64,000 bases of DNA from Rhodopseudomonas pseudopalustris (GCF_900110435.1 NZ_FODT01000001.1:62001-126000); one strand, 5' to 3'; shown: positions 44,056 through 54,300, numbered from the stretch's first letter. The notes: a model not told the origin generated them from the letters alone. A program made the numbers and translations.

Positions 44056-44380
44056 CTATCTATTCTCATCTTGCAACGAAGCCGCCGGTCCATCACAGCA
44101 CCCGCGTTTCGTTCGGCCCGCAATCTCGACCGGCGCGATGCTGCCCTCGGACAACAGCCTGATGTCGCGGGCATGAACCTGCAGCACGCGGCGATAACTG
44201 CCGCCTGCGCCGGCGACGTAGACTTCGTGCAGGCAGCCGCTGGCATCACATTGCGCCGCCTTGTTGTGGCAGCGGAAATCGTCGTCGTGCAGCGTAATGA
44301 AGCGCGCCCGGCACGGTGAGATACAGCGCAATTGCTGCAACGCGGCGATCGGCGCGCCGCACGCAGCCTCCGCAGAGCCT
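44056..44380 (-). pseudogene. Degraded Cys-containing gene
   Basis: One frame reads LRCISPCRARFITLHDDDF, then FRCHNKAAQCDASGCLHEVYVAG and YRRVLQVHARDIRLLSEGSI, which looks like true protein with five or more cysteines. Upstream no start codon with a ribosome site follows in that frame. At the end, the neighbouring frame gives a natural-looking WTGGFVAR and stop where this frame reads GCCDGPAAS. I infer a gene that has lost its start and has a frameshift near its end. Family unknown. It lies between the ferric-reductase operon and the metal pump. Confidence 0.45.
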
Positions 44381-44459
44381 GAGCGCCGATCTCCGGCGGC
44401 AGGCTGTCGCGATGCGCGCGACTTCGTCGGAGGATGATTCAGGTCAACCGTTGCCCCTG

Positions 44460-44825
44460 CTAACCGCCGGGGAGAAAGCGACCGATCCTGTATTTCGGCA
44501 GCATCGCGTCGGCTTCGCCGGTATGTGCGCGCCCCTTGGTCTTGGTGTTGTAGGCATCGCTCGCCTCCCTGCCGCACCATGGCTCGATGATCGTCGGCCG
44601 CGACGGGTGGTCAGGCAAATAGGAGGTGAGATCGTAAACGCCACCCCGGATCGCCATCCAGCAATCATCGGGTTTCGCATGGCTGGCCAACTCGGCCGCA
44701 GTGATCTCACGCTCGGCCGCAACCGCGGGCTGCTGGGCGACCGGCGTCAACGCGCTGCCAGCCCAGAAGCCGATGACGATGACCCAGAATGTCGCGGTGG
44801 ACGCCAAGAATAGCTTGCGCATCAT
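44460..44825 (-). CDS. Cytochrome b5-like heme protein, membrane anchored
   Basis: 121 residues. An N-terminal hydrophobic helix (TATFWVIVIGFWAGSAL) serves as anchor or signal. The b5 fold is seen in EITAAELASHAKPDDCWMAIRGGVYDLTSYLPDHPSRP, where the usual HPGG is HPSRP; a later RAHTGEADAML would give the second heme ligand. Likely faces the periplasm. Overlaps the end of the ferric-reductase-like gene by four bases and may accept its electrons. Confidence 0.85.
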   Translation of the reverse strand: MMRKLFLASTATFWVIVIGFWAGSALTPVAQQPAVAAEREITAAELASHAKPDDCWMAIRGGVYDLTSYLPDHPSRPTIIEPWCGREASDAYNTKTKGRAHTGEADAMLPKYRIGRFLPGG

Positions 44826-46087
44826 CTGAACTCGAAGTTCTCGAAGTGAATATGCTGCGCGGCAACGCCGCGCGCGCTCAACACCTGCTTCAGCGCGCCG
44901 ACCAGACCCGGCGGCTCACACAGATAGCATTCGACGCCTGACAATTCCCGGGCATCGGGGAGTAAACCTTCGATGTCAGGGAGTTCGTCGCCCGTCACGA
45001 TGGTTTGCAGCGTCAGGTTCGGGTCGGTCGCAGCGATCTGACGCAATTCCCGCAGATAGGTCGCGTCATCCTCGCGGCGGTAGAGATACAGCAGCCGCGC
45101 CGGATGGCGCAGCCTGCCGTCGTTCAGCAACGCGACGAACGGGGTGACGCCGATGCCGCCCGCGATCCACAATTGCGGCGCGCCGCTCACCTCGCTGAGG
45201 AAGCTGCCGAAGCCGCCGATCACGCGCGCCGCAACGCCGGGCTCGATCGACAGCATCCGCGAGGTGCAATCGCCGAGCGCCTTCACCGCGAGATGCAGCG
45301 CACCGTCGCCATCGATCGAACTGATGGTGAAGGGATGGAATTCGCCGCAGCCGCGATAGACCGGACCATTCCTGAACGCCACCAGCACGAACTGCCCGGT
45401 GCTCAATGTGACGGGATCGGCGAGCGGCCGCAGCACGATCTCGACGGAACGCGCGGTCAGCTTGCGCGCCGTCGCGACGATATAGGGCCGCGCCCCGAGA
45501 CCGAGATCGCCGCGCAGAAGCCGCCAGCCCAGGATAGCCGCCGCGATCGCCAGGATCGGCAGCACCGGCTCGTCGATGCCGAGCAGGATCAGATGCACGA
45601 GGCCGATCACGACGCCGATGCCGAGCAGGGCGTGCAGCCAGCGCCATGCGCCGTAGCGGATCGAGGGGGCGAAAGTGGCGGCGAGGCCGATCATCAGCAA
45701 CAGCAGGCCGAGCCAGCCCGACCACACCGGCCAGCTTTCCTCGACCGGCGACAGCGTGTGCCAGGCGAGAACCCACGACGTCTGCCAGTTGCCTGCAGCG
45801 AGCGCCAGCGGATGCAGCAGCAGAAAAACATAGGCCGCAACACCGGTGACGTGATGCCAGCGATACATTCGCTCGAGGCCACCGAGCCAATTCGCGAGCC
45901 GCGGCTCGCGCAGCATCAGCAGCAGGCTCACCAGCAGCAGGCCACAACCCAACCAGCCGGTAACGATGCCTGCGGCCCGCAACGGCGCGAGCCCATGGGG
46001 AAACGCCCACACCACAAAGCCAAGCGGCACCGCAATCGTGAGCAGCGGAACCGACCAGACACGAAAGCCTGCCCCGTATGCGGCCAC
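44822..46087 (-). CDS. Ferric reductase-like flavocytochrome (membrane b-heme plus FNR domain)
   Basis: 421 residues. About six N-terminal membrane helices hold paired histidines (RWHHVTGVAAYVFLLLHPLAL and WLHALLGIGVVIGLVHLILL) for b hemes. A ferredoxin-NADP reductase-like half follows (about 200-421): FHPFTISS for FAD, IAGGIGVTPFVALL for the nucleotide and a terminal HFENFEF. It moves electrons from NAD(P)H across the membrane to an external acceptor, perhaps iron or the adjacent cytochrome b5-like protein. Confidence 0.9.
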   Translation of the reverse strand: MAAYGAGFRVWSVPLLTIAVPLGFVVWAFPHGLAPLRAAGIVTGWLGCGLLLVSLLLMLREPRLANWLGGLERMYRWHHVTGVAAYVFLLLHPLALAAGNWQTSWVLAWHTLSPVEESWPVWSGWLGLLLLMIGLAATFAPSIRYGAWRWLHALLGIGVVIGLVHLILLGIDEPVLPILAIAAAILGWRLLRGDLGLGARPYIVATARKLTARSVEIVLRPLADPVTLSTGQFVLVAFRNGPVYRGCGEFHPFTISSIDGDGALHLAVKALGDCTSRMLSIEPGVAARVIGGFGSFLSEVSGAPQLWIAGGIGVTPFVALLNDGRLRHPARLLYLYRREDDATYLRELRQIAATDPNLTLQTIVTGDELPDIEGLLPDARELSGVECYLCEPPGLVGALKQVLSARGVAAQHIHFENFEFR

Positions 46088-46091
46088 CGGC

Positions 46092-46421
46092 TCAATCCTG
46101 CTCAGGCTGCGCGTCGCGCTTCAGACGCCAGCAGAAGCCCTCCCGATCATCGAAAAGCTTGAGCCCGCGCTCACGCGCGCGCTGCTCCATCAGCTCGTGA
46201 TGCTGCTTGCGATAGGCTTTGCACGTATCATAGTCGGTGAAGCTGCGCACCCGCGCCTGGTGATCGATACGTTCCTGCTGCGACATCAACTGCCAGCCGC
46301 GGGTGTTGTCCTCATCGGCGCGCCATGGCGATGCGCGTGCGCGATCCGGGATGGTTTGAAGCGCAAGCGCAGCGCTGCCGAGCAGCACCGCTGCGCTGAA
46401 AACCAGGTTTCTGCGCAGCAT
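46092..46421 (-). CDS. Hypothetical periplasmic protein of the ferric-reductase operon
   Basis: 109 residues. N-terminal signal peptide (MLRRNLVFSAAVLLGSAALALQTIPDRARAS), then a mostly helical, charged body with two cysteines (DTCKAYRKQHHELMEQRARERG and GFCWRLKRD). No family recognised. It starts the operon and lies four bases before the ferric-reductase-like gene. A FixK/FNR-like box lies at 46481-46494 upstream. Confidence 0.75.
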   Translation of the reverse strand: MLRRNLVFSAAVLLGSAALALQTIPDRARASPWRADEDNTRGWQLMSQQERIDHQARVRSFTDYDTCKAYRKQHHELMEQRARERGLKLFDDREGFCWRLKRDAQPEQD

Positions 46422-46480
46422 GATCGTCGTCCTGCCATTTCGATGTGATCGGCAGCTTAGAGTCAGGCGGCATCACAGTC

Positions 46481-46494
46481 ATGACGTAGATCAA
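46481..46494 (-). promoter_or_regulatory. FixK/FNR-type box candidate
   Basis: On the minus strand TTGATCTACGTCAT, one mismatch from TTGAT-N4-GTCAA. It is 60 bases before the start at 46421, a reasonable place for oxygen-responsive activation of the ferric-reductase operon. Confidence 0.35.
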
Positions 46495-46670
46495 TAGTCA
46501 GAGAGGCTCGCCGACTGAACACAATCGTGGGGCGGGTTACGGCAAGCGACGCACCTTTGCTCAGCTCCTTTGCGGCGCGCCCGTCTGATCGCCTGCCTGG
46601 ACAAGCGCGACATCGCGCAGGCCCATCACACCGCGGCGCTTGCCCGATCCGGGCCGTCGCTGCGATCGGA

Positions 46671-47693
46671 TCAGGCGTCGCTCGGCGCCGGACTGCGCAT
46701 CGACACCGTTGCGCTGCTGCCGTCCGCGAACCGTTGTTCCGCAAGCCAATCCGCGTTGTAAATCTTGGAAACGTACTTCGCTCCGCTGTCCGGAAGAACG
46801 GTCACAATGACCGCCGGCGGCTTCAGCGCCTTCGCAACTTCGATGCAGCCCCAGATATTGGCTCCTGAACTGCCGCCGCACAGCAAGCCTTCTTTCCGCG
46901 CAAGCTCGTGGCACATTTGAATGGCGTTACGATCGTTGAAGCGAATTACATTGGTGAGAACCGAGAAATCCATGCACTTGGCGAGATGGTCCTCACCGAC
47001 ACCCTCGACGTGGTAGGCCGCGATTTCGCGCGGATCCACGACGCCTTCGTGAAAGTATTTGTGATAGATCGAGCCGACGGGGTCGAGCAGAACGACGTGG
47101 ATGTCGGGGTTCTTCGAGCGTAGATAGCCGCCGATACCGGAAATCGTTCCCCCGGTGCTGCCCGACGAAACGAAGGCCGTGATCCGGCCGCCGAGCGCTT
47201 CCCATATTTCCGGCCCGGTGGTGTGGAAATGCGCCTCGGCGTTCAGCGGATTGTCGTACTGGTTCAGCATGAACGAGCCGGGTATCTCGCGGTGAAGCCG
47301 TCGAGCCGTCTCGACGTAGTGCTCCGGTGAATCCGGTCGAACCGCCGTCGGGCAAACGATTGTCTGTGCGCCCATCGCGCGCAGGACGTTTTGTTTCTCC
47401 TGGCTCACCTTGTCCGGCATCGTCAGGATCGCCCGATATCCGCGTTCGGCCGCGAACATGGCGATCGCCGCGCCGGTGTTTCCGGACGTATTCTCCACAA
47501 TCGTCGCACCGGGCTGCAGCGCCCCGACACGCTCGGCATGGTCGAGAATGTATTTGACCATGCGGTCCTTGATGCTGCCGCCAGGATTGAGGAACTCCAG
47601 CTTCGCGAATACCCGGATGCCATCCGGGATATCCAACTTGGTGATCTCGACCAGCGGGGTCGCGCCGACGGCGTTACCGACGTGCAATCTCAT
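46671..47693 (-). CDS. Cysteine synthase/cystathionine beta-synthase-like PLP enzyme
   Basis: 340 residues. PLP lysine at residue 42 in NPGGSIKDRM, asparagine loop ENTSGNTGAAIA, phosphate-binding SSGSTGGTISG and YHVEGVGED. The fold-type II beta-replacement family includes cysteine synthase, cystathionine beta-synthase and enzymes of diaminopropionate or other non-protein amino acids. The phosphate loop reads SGSTGGT instead of the GTGTGGT of housekeeping CysK, so a special substrate is plausible. It is the last gene of an EamA-methyltransferase-PLP operon. Confidence 0.88.
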   Translation of the reverse strand: MRLHVGNAVGATPLVEITKLDIPDGIRVFAKLEFLNPGGSIKDRMVKYILDHAERVGALQPGATIVENTSGNTGAAIAMFAAERGYRAILTMPDKVSQEKQNVLRAMGAQTIVCPTAVRPDSPEHYVETARRLHREIPGSFMLNQYDNPLNAEAHFHTTGPEIWEALGGRITAFVSSGSTGGTISGIGGYLRSKNPDIHVVLLDPVGSIYHKYFHEGVVDPREIAAYHVEGVGEDHLAKCMDFSVLTNVIRFNDRNAIQMCHELARKEGLLCGGSSGANIWGCIEVAKALKPPAVIVTVLPDSGAKYVSKIYNADWLAEQRFADGSSATVSMRSPAPSDA

Positions 47694-47702
47694 GGCGCGT
47701 CC

Positions 47703-48689
47703 TCACAGCTTTTGCGATTCGAGGACGAAGACGGTGTGGCCGATCTCGACGCCGTCGAGGTGCGCCTGCAACGCCTGCTCTGCCGAAAGGGCATCAGGCT
47801 GCAACGCCCTCTCGATCTCGATCGCCTGCGCGGCGGCCGCGACCGCTGACATCGGAGAGAGCGTTCGCTCCAGCACCGCTCTTGGATAAAAGCGGAATGG
47901 GCCCAACCCCTCGCGCTCCCACCGGGCGTAGCCGCCGATGACGTCCTCGGGTTCGGACTGAATCTTCCAGGCCAAGACCAGAATGTGGCTTGCATAGCCG
48001 GTCTCGCGCCCGAGCCGCAGAATGACCTCGACCGGGATCCGACCACCGATGGACGACAGGACGCGGCCCCCGGGCCGCAACATCGGATAGGCTTGCCGGA
48101 GCGCGAGATAATGGAGCGCGATCAAATGCTGGCGGACGAAATCGGGCAGTCCTTCCTTGCGGTCGGCGATGAACGTCGAGCTCGCCTGACCTTCGGCAAG
48201 ATCATCGTCGCTGCCGAGCGGAATATTCGGAAGGTTTTCGTAGATCAGATCGAGCGCCGATCGAGTTTCCTTGAGGGGGTCGAGCAAATCGCCGACGCCG
48301 GCAAATACCGCCGGCTGCGGCGGGAGAACATTCATCAGAATGTTCTGGCGCGCCTGCTGCACGACGTCTTCGTGCAGGTCGGTGACGAAGACGTTTCTGA
48401 CGCGGAGGATCTCGATGGCGGCGAGCGCGTCCAGTCCGGCCCCGGTGCCGATGGTGCAGAAATCCTCCACCTTCACTCCCATTTCCGCAAGTGCACGGAA
48501 CGCGGGAGCGGCGACGCGTGCGACCCAGTCGCTGTGCGGATCGGATGCTTTCGGCAGATAGCTCTGCTCGGTCAAACCCAACCGAGCCTGCTGACGAACC
48601 CGTGTGACGCCCTCGAGGCCGAAGAAGGCGGCGGCATCGATGGTGACGCCTGGAATATCGATCTGTTTGGAAATTGCATTGACGCTCAT
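47703..48689 (-). CDS. Class I SAM-dependent methyltransferase-like protein
   Basis: 328 residues, longer than a bare methyltransferase: about 95 N-terminal residues precede the SAM-binding FCTIGTGAGLDALAAIEI. Motif IV reads DLIYENLPNIPL, replacing the NPPY of PrmC-like enzymes. The family includes true methyltransferases and enzymes that use SAM as a donor of other groups; which applies is not visible. It sits between the exporter and the PLP enzyme with gaps of three and nine bases, so the three proteins surely act together. Confidence 0.82.
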   Translation of the reverse strand: MSVNAISKQIDIPGVTIDAAAFFGLEGVTRVRQQARLGLTEQSYLPKASDPHSDWVARVAAPAFRALAEMGVKVEDFCTIGTGAGLDALAAIEILRVRNVFVTDLHEDVVQQARQNILMNVLPPQPAVFAGVGDLLDPLKETRSALDLIYENLPNIPLGSDDDLAEGQASSTFIADRKEGLPDFVRQHLIALHYLALRQAYPMLRPGGRVLSSIGGRIPVEVILRLGRETGYASHILVLAWKIQSEPEDVIGGYARWEREGLGPFRFYPRAVLERTLSPMSAVAAAAQAIEIERALQPDALSAEQALQAHLDGVEIGHTVFVLESQKL

Positions 48690-48692
48690 GGG

Positions 48693-49574
48693 CTAACCTC
48701 CGACCTTACGACTGAAAAGTTGTTGTTGATTGGCGACGACCAGGCCGATGGCGATCAAGGTCGCCCCGGCGAAATCAGTGGCGCGCAACGGCGCGCCGAG
48801 CACGAGATGGGCGAGCAGCGCGCCGCTGAACGGATTGAGCAGGTGATAGGTCGACGCTGTCGCGGCGCCGCTCTTGCGGATCAGCAGCAACCACAGCGCC
48901 ATGCCGCCGATGGTGACGACGACGACCAAATGAGCGAGGGCCAGCAACGACGACGGCGATGGCGACCCGATCGGCTGGCCCCACAACAGCGCGACCGGAA
49001 GCAGCACCACCGCGCCTGCCACCGACTGCCAGAAATTCACCTGCAACAGCGGCAACCGGCCCGCCGACTTGCGGAACAACACGGTCGCCGCCGCGAACGC
49101 GATCATTCCGCCGATGGCCAGCGACAGACCGCCGAGGTCCGGCACGTCGGCGCCTACCACCCCCGAAACCATCACCACGCCGGCGAAGGCAAGCACGGCG
49201 CCCGCAACCGACATCGCCCGGATGCGCTCGAGGCCGAACGCAGCCGACAACAATGTGGTGACGAACGGCGCGCAGCTCACCACGACGATCACCACCTCCG
49301 GACGGACCGTCCGCAGCGCGGCAAAGCTCAGGCCGAGATAGATCGCATTGTTCAACACCCCGAGGCCGAGGCCGTGACCGACGACATCGGCGGTGAAGGT
49401 GGGCGCTGAAGTCAACAGGCAGAGTGGCAACAGCAGCAGCGCGCTCGCGGCGAAGCGAATCGTCAGCAGCGTGGTGGGATCGAAATCGCGCAATGCAACC
49501 GCTCCGGCGACAAAGGCGGAACTCCAGATCATGCTGAAGACGATGACCAGGCCGGCGAACATGAAACGGGGCAT
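48693..49574 (-). CDS. EamA/DMT-family transporter
   Basis: 293 residues with ten predicted hydrophobic helices in two repeats of five. LVIVFSMIWSSAFVAGAVALR and TYHLLNPFSGALLAHLVLGAPL are family-typical. Members export amino acids and metabolites. As first gene of the operon with a methyltransferase and a PLP enzyme it is the likely exit or resistance route for their product. Divergent from the LysR gene, 105 bases away. Confidence 0.9.
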   Translation of the reverse strand: MPRFMFAGLVIVFSMIWSSAFVAGAVALRDFDPTTLLTIRFAASALLLLPLCLLTSAPTFTADVVGHGLGLGVLNNAIYLGLSFAALRTVRPEVVIVVVSCAPFVTTLLSAAFGLERIRAMSVAGAVLAFAGVVMVSGVVGADVPDLGGLSLAIGGMIAFAAATVLFRKSAGRLPLLQVNFWQSVAGAVVLLPVALLWGQPIGSPSPSSLLALAHLVVVVTIGGMALWLLLIRKSGAATASTYHLLNPFSGALLAHLVLGAPLRATDFAGATLIAIGLVVANQQQLFSRKVGG

Positions 49575-49679
49575 GTCGTCTCCCTACGAACGACGCGATT
49601 GTCGCAGGGGGGCTGCCGGCTGGAAAATGAATCATTAAAGTGGCGTAATAAGACAAACTGCTTTTGCGGGGAGGCGACG

Positions 49680-50639
49680 TTGGGACGAGAACGACGACCG
49701 GCGTTGGGTGACCGTCGGATAACGCTCGAACATTTGCGCGCGTTTGTGTCCGTCGCCGAAGGCGGCGGCTTCCAGCAGGCCGGGCTGGAATTGCATCGAA
49801 GCCAGTCGGCGATCACACAGAGCCTGAAACGACTCGAGGAGATCATCGAATGCCGCCTGGTCGAGCGCTGCCAGGGACACATTGTCGGCCTCACCAGCGA
49901 CGGACGCCGTTTCCTGCCGTCTGCGGTCGAAATCCTGGCGCGGACCAATGAAGCGGTCAGCGCCATGGTACAGCCGCAGATCTCCGGCCGGATCACCCTG
50001 GGCGTGCCCGACGACTTCAGAATCATGGATCTGCACGGCGCGATCTCGCGTTGCGCGGCGCTGAACCGCGGTCTGCGGATCGAGACGGTGTCGGCGCTGT
50101 CCTCGGCCCTCGTCAGCGGGGTGCAGAAGGGCGATCTCGATCTCGCGATCTTCAAGCAGATCGACGGGCAGCGGACCGCCACGCCGGGCCGGTCGTCGCT
50201 GTTGCTGCGCACCGAGCCGCTGCTGTGGGTCGCCAATGCGCGCAGCCGGTTCGACTCGATCGCGGAGCTGCCGCTGGTCGTGTTCCCGCCGGGCTGCTGC
50301 TACCGCGAGGCTGCGCTGGTCGCGCTCGCGGCGAAAGCCAAGCCCAGCTATCCGGCCTATGTCAGCGCATCCTACGAGAACGTCCGCGCGGCGATCTCGG
50401 CCGGACTGGGCGTCGGCATTCTCCCCGACAGCGCCGTCGGCGCCGATCACATCGTGCTACGAGAGGCGGACGGTTTCCCGCGCCTGCCTCGCGTCAATCT
50501 GACGATGATCGAGGCATCGGGGCGGAAGGCGGTCAGGCAGTTCCGCGACTTCCTGCGCGCTACCGTCGGTCGGACCTCCGCGCGCGCAGACACGATCGCG
50601 CTCGACCACGCCGGATCGCGAATGACGGCGGCGGAATGA
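49680..50639 (+). CDS. LysR family transcriptional regulator
   Basis: 319 residues from a TTG at 49680, which has GGGGAGG five bases upstream; an earlier in-frame start at 49599 lacks support. Winged helix-turn-helix at the N-terminus (ITLEHLRAFVSVAEGGGFQQAGLELHRSQSAITQSLKRLEE), then the two-lobed effector domain. Being divergent from the exporter operon, it most likely controls that operon and responds to its substrate or product. The shared 105-base gap has an AT-rich core around 49630-49660. Confidence 0.92.
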   Translation: MGRERRPALGDRRITLEHLRAFVSVAEGGGFQQAGLELHRSQSAITQSLKRLEEIIECRLVERCQGHIVGLTSDGRRFLPSAVEILARTNEAVSAMVQPQISGRITLGVPDDFRIMDLHGAISRCAALNRGLRIETVSALSSALVSGVQKGDLDLAIFKQIDGQRTATPGRSSLLLRTEPLLWVANARSRFDSIAELPLVVFPPGCCYREAALVALAAKAKPSYPAYVSASYENVRAAISAGLGVGILPDSAVGADHIVLREADGFPRLPRVNLTMIEASGRKAVRQFRDFLRATVGRTSARADTIALDHAGSRMTAAE

Positions 50640-50682
50640 CGACGGTGGCGCGGCGACGCGCCACGCACGCGGTCGGCGGCGG

Positions 50683-51327
50683 TTACTTCTTTTGCGCTGC
50701 GGCGCGGGCGTCCTTGATCGCCTGCTTGAACATCGCGACGTCGAGCACGCCCGGCACCCGGAAACGGCCGATGATGAAAGCCGGCGTTCCCTGAAAGCCG
50801 AACGCCTTCGCCTGCGCGTCATTGCGCGCGAGGGTCGCCTCGATCGCGGCGCGGTTGGTCTCGAGATCCTTGGTGGCGCGCGCGACGTCGACGCCACCCG
50901 CGCCGAGAATTTCGCCGATGCCGGACTCGGTCAGTTTCGAGCTGGTGCGGATCAGCGCGTTGTGGGCTTCGAGATATTTGCCCTGATATTTCGAGGCCAA
51001 CACCATCTTCGCCGCATCGACCGAGATGCCGCCGAAGATCGGCCAGTCCTTGAAAACCATGCGGACCTTGCCGTCTTCCTGCACGACCCGCATCAGGTCG
51101 GGGTGGACCTTCTTGCAGTACGAGCAGCGGAAGTCGGAATACTCGACGATGGTGATGTCGCCATCGGGATTGCCGGCGACAGGGATCTCGGGATCGCGCA
51201 ACACCGATTCGGTCGACAGCACGTTGTCGTCCGGAGCAGACGCGGCCGGCGCCGCCCACGCCCGCGAAGCGGCCAGCGCCGGCGCGAGCGACAGGGCCGT
51301 CATCAGGGCCGATCGTCGGGTGATCAT
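50683..51327 (-). CDS. DsbA-like thioredoxin-fold protein with Tat-type signal
   Basis: 214 residues. The signal MITRRSALMTALSLAPALAA has two arginines in a Tat-like setting. The thioredoxin-like domain has the redox pair in SDFRCSYCKKVHPDL and the cis-Pro loop GFQGTPAFIIG. Periplasmic disulfide or persulfide chemistry is expected. It starts 62 bases after the RND pump gene and ends the arsR-adaptor-pump operon. Confidence 0.92.
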   Translation of the reverse strand: MITRRSALMTALSLAPALAASRAWAAPAASAPDDNVLSTESVLRDPEIPVAGNPDGDITIVEYSDFRCSYCKKVHPDLMRVVQEDGKVRMVFKDWPIFGGISVDAAKMVLASKYQGKYLEAHNALIRTSSKLTESGIGEILGAGGVDVARATKDLETNRAAIEATLARNDAQAKAFGFQGTPAFIIGRFRVPGVLDVAMFKQAIKDARAAAQKK

Positions 51328-51389
51328 TATCGGTTCCAATCGTTGGTTTCGCGATTGGCCCTTGTGCCCCGGATCGGCCGGCGATGCTA

Positions 51390-54300
51390 TCACTTTGCCG
51401 TCAAATTCGGCGGCGGCTTCGGCGTATTGTCGCGCAGCACGATGTAGATCGCCGGGATCACCAGCACGGTCAGCAGCGTCGACGAGGCGAGTCCGAACAG
51501 CAGCGAGATCGCCAGCCCCTGAAAGATCGGATCGAGCAGGATCGTCGCCGCGCCGATCATCGCCGCCAGCGCGGTGAGCAGGATCGGCTTGAAGCGCACG
51601 GCGCCGGCCCGCAGCACCACCTCGCGCAGCGTCTTGCTCTCGCCGCCGGAGTGGCGGATGAAATCGACCAGCAGGATCGAGTTGCGCACGATGATGCCGG
51701 CGAGCGCGATGAAGCCGATCATCGAGGTGGCGCTGAACGGCGCGCCGAACAGCCAGTGGCCGATCAGGATGCCGATCAGCGTCAGCGGGATCGGCGTCAG
51801 GATCACCAGCGGCAGCTTGAAGCTCCTGAACTGCGCCACCACCAGCACGTAGATGCCGAGGATCGCCGCGCCGAACGCCGCGCCCATGTCGCGGAACGTC
51901 ACCCAGGTGATCTCCCATTCGCCGTCCCACAGCAGCGTCGGGCGCGACTCGTCGGTCGGCTGGCCGTGCAGGCTGATCGCCGGCTTCGGCAGCTTGCCCC
52001 AGTCGTGCGCCTCGATCCGCTTGTCGACCTCGAGCATCCCGTAGAGCGGCGCCTCGAACTTGCCGGCGAGTTCGGCCATCACCATGTCGGCGAAGCGGCC
52101 GTCGCGGCGGAAGATCATCGGCGAGCCGACCTCGCGGGTCGCCTTCACCAACTGCCCCAGCTCCACCACCGTCTTGCTGCCGGGCAGCGTGTTGGCCGGC
52201 ACCGGCGTCGAGGCCAGCGCCTCGTTCCAGGCGAGATCGTGCTTCGGCAGGCCGACATGGATGGCGATCGGATTGCGGCCCTCGCCGCGATGCGAGTAGC
52301 CGACCGACACGCCGCCGAACAGCGTCTGGATGGTGTCGTAGACGTCCTTCTGTTCGACGCCGAAGAACTCCAGCCGATCCTGATCGATCGACAGCCGCAG
52401 CCGCGGCCGCTTCTCGCCGATCGAATCGTCGACGTCGACGATGAACGGCACGTCCTTGAAGATCTTCTTCACCTCGGCGGTCACCGCGCGGCGGGTCTCG
52501 GCGTCGGGGCCGTAGATTTCCGCGAGCAGCGTCGACAGCACCGGCGGGCCGGGCGGCACCTCGACCACCTTGACGCTGGCGCCGGCGGGAATGGCGAGCG
52601 CCTTCAACCGCTCGCGCAGATCGAGCGCGATCGCGTGGCTGGCGCGCGACCGGTCGCCGCGCGCGGCGAGATTGACCTGCAGCTCGCCGAGCTCCGGCCG
52701 CTCGCGCAAGTAATAATGCCGGACCAGGCCGTTGAAGTTGAACGGCGCCGGCGTGCCGGCATAGCTCTGCACCGAAGTGATCTCCGGCAGGCCGCGGGCG
52801 ATGTCGGCGGCGGCGAACAGCGTGCGCTCGGTGTCCTCCAGCGTCGCGCCTTCCGGCAGATCGACGATCACCGCGATCTCGCTCTTGTTGTCGAACGGCA
52901 GCAGCTTCACCGTCACCGACTTGGTGTAGAACAGCACCATCGACAGCAGCGTGGCGACACCGACGCCGAGCAGGAAGATCCACGACGCGCGCTTGCTGGC
53001 GACGATCGGCGACGCCATGCGGCGATACAGCCGGCCGAGCCGGCCCTCGTCATGCGCGTCATGCGCCGCGACCGCAGCGCCCTGCTTCGGCGCCAGCCGC
53101 AGCATCAGCCAAGGCGCCACCACCATCGCGACGAAGAACGAGAACAGCATCGCCGCCGAGGCGTTGGCCGGGATCGGCGCCATATAGGGCCCCATCAGCC
53201 CGGACACGAACAGCATCGGCAACAGCGCCGCGACCACGGTGAGCGTCGCGATCACGGTCGGATTGCCGACCTCGGCCACCGCCTCGATGGTGGCCTGCAG
53301 CCGCGGCCGGCCGTCCTTCATCCCCCAGTGCCGGGCGATGTTCTCGACCACCACGATGGCGTCGTCGACCAGGATGCCGATGGAGAAAATCAGCGCGAAC
53401 AGGCTGACGCGGTTGATGGTGTAGCCCATCAGATTGGCGGCGAACAAGGTCAGCAGGATGGTGGTCGGGATCACCACCGCGGTGACCACCGCTTCGCGCC
53501 AGCCGATCGCGATCGCGATCAGCACCACGATCGAGATCGTGGCGATGCCGAGATGCAGCAACAATTCGTTGGCCTTCTCGTTGGCGGTGTCGCCATAGTC
53601 GCGGGTGACGGTGACGACGACGTCGTCGGGAAGAAGCGTGCCCTTCAGGCCGGCAAGCCGGTGCTCGATCTCCTGCGACACCACCACGGCGTTGGCGCCG
53701 GCGCGCTTGGCGAGCGCGACGCTGACCGCGGGCACGCGGGTCCAGTCGCCGCCGCCGCTGCGGGCGTCGTTCCACACCCGATGCTCGGCCGCGTTCGGGC
53801 CGATGATCACCGCGGCGACGTCCTTGACGTAGACCGGGCGATTGTCGCGGGTCGAAATCAGCAGCAGGCCGATGTCGGGAATGCCCATCAGCGTCTGCCC
53901 GGCCGAGACGCTGCGCATCGCGCCGCCGTCGCGCACCTGCCCGGCCAGGAACGAGCGGTTGGCGTCCTTCACCTTGGCGACGAGCTGTTGCAGCGTCACG
54001 CCGTACAGCGACAGCTTCTCCGGATCGGGCTCGACCCGGATCTGCTGCGCGCCGCCGCCTGCGATGTAGGTGAGGCCGATGCTGTCGACCTTCATCAGCT
54101 CGGAGCGCAGCTTGTCGGCGAGTTCGTAAAGGTCCTTGTCGGTCCAGCGGCTGGCTGCTTCCGGCTTCGGCGACAGCGTCAGGATCGCGACGGCGACATC
54201 GTTGATGCCGCGGCCGACGATCAGCGGCTCGGGAATGCCGACCGGAATCCGGTCGAAATTGGCGCGGATTTTCTCGTGCACCCGCAGGATGGCGTCCTCG

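Noticed and set aside
44822-46087. Nitric-oxide or NADPH oxidase identity for the flavocytochrome
   Set aside because: Heme histidines plus an FNR half fit several electron-transfer roles; nothing visible singles out an oxidase.
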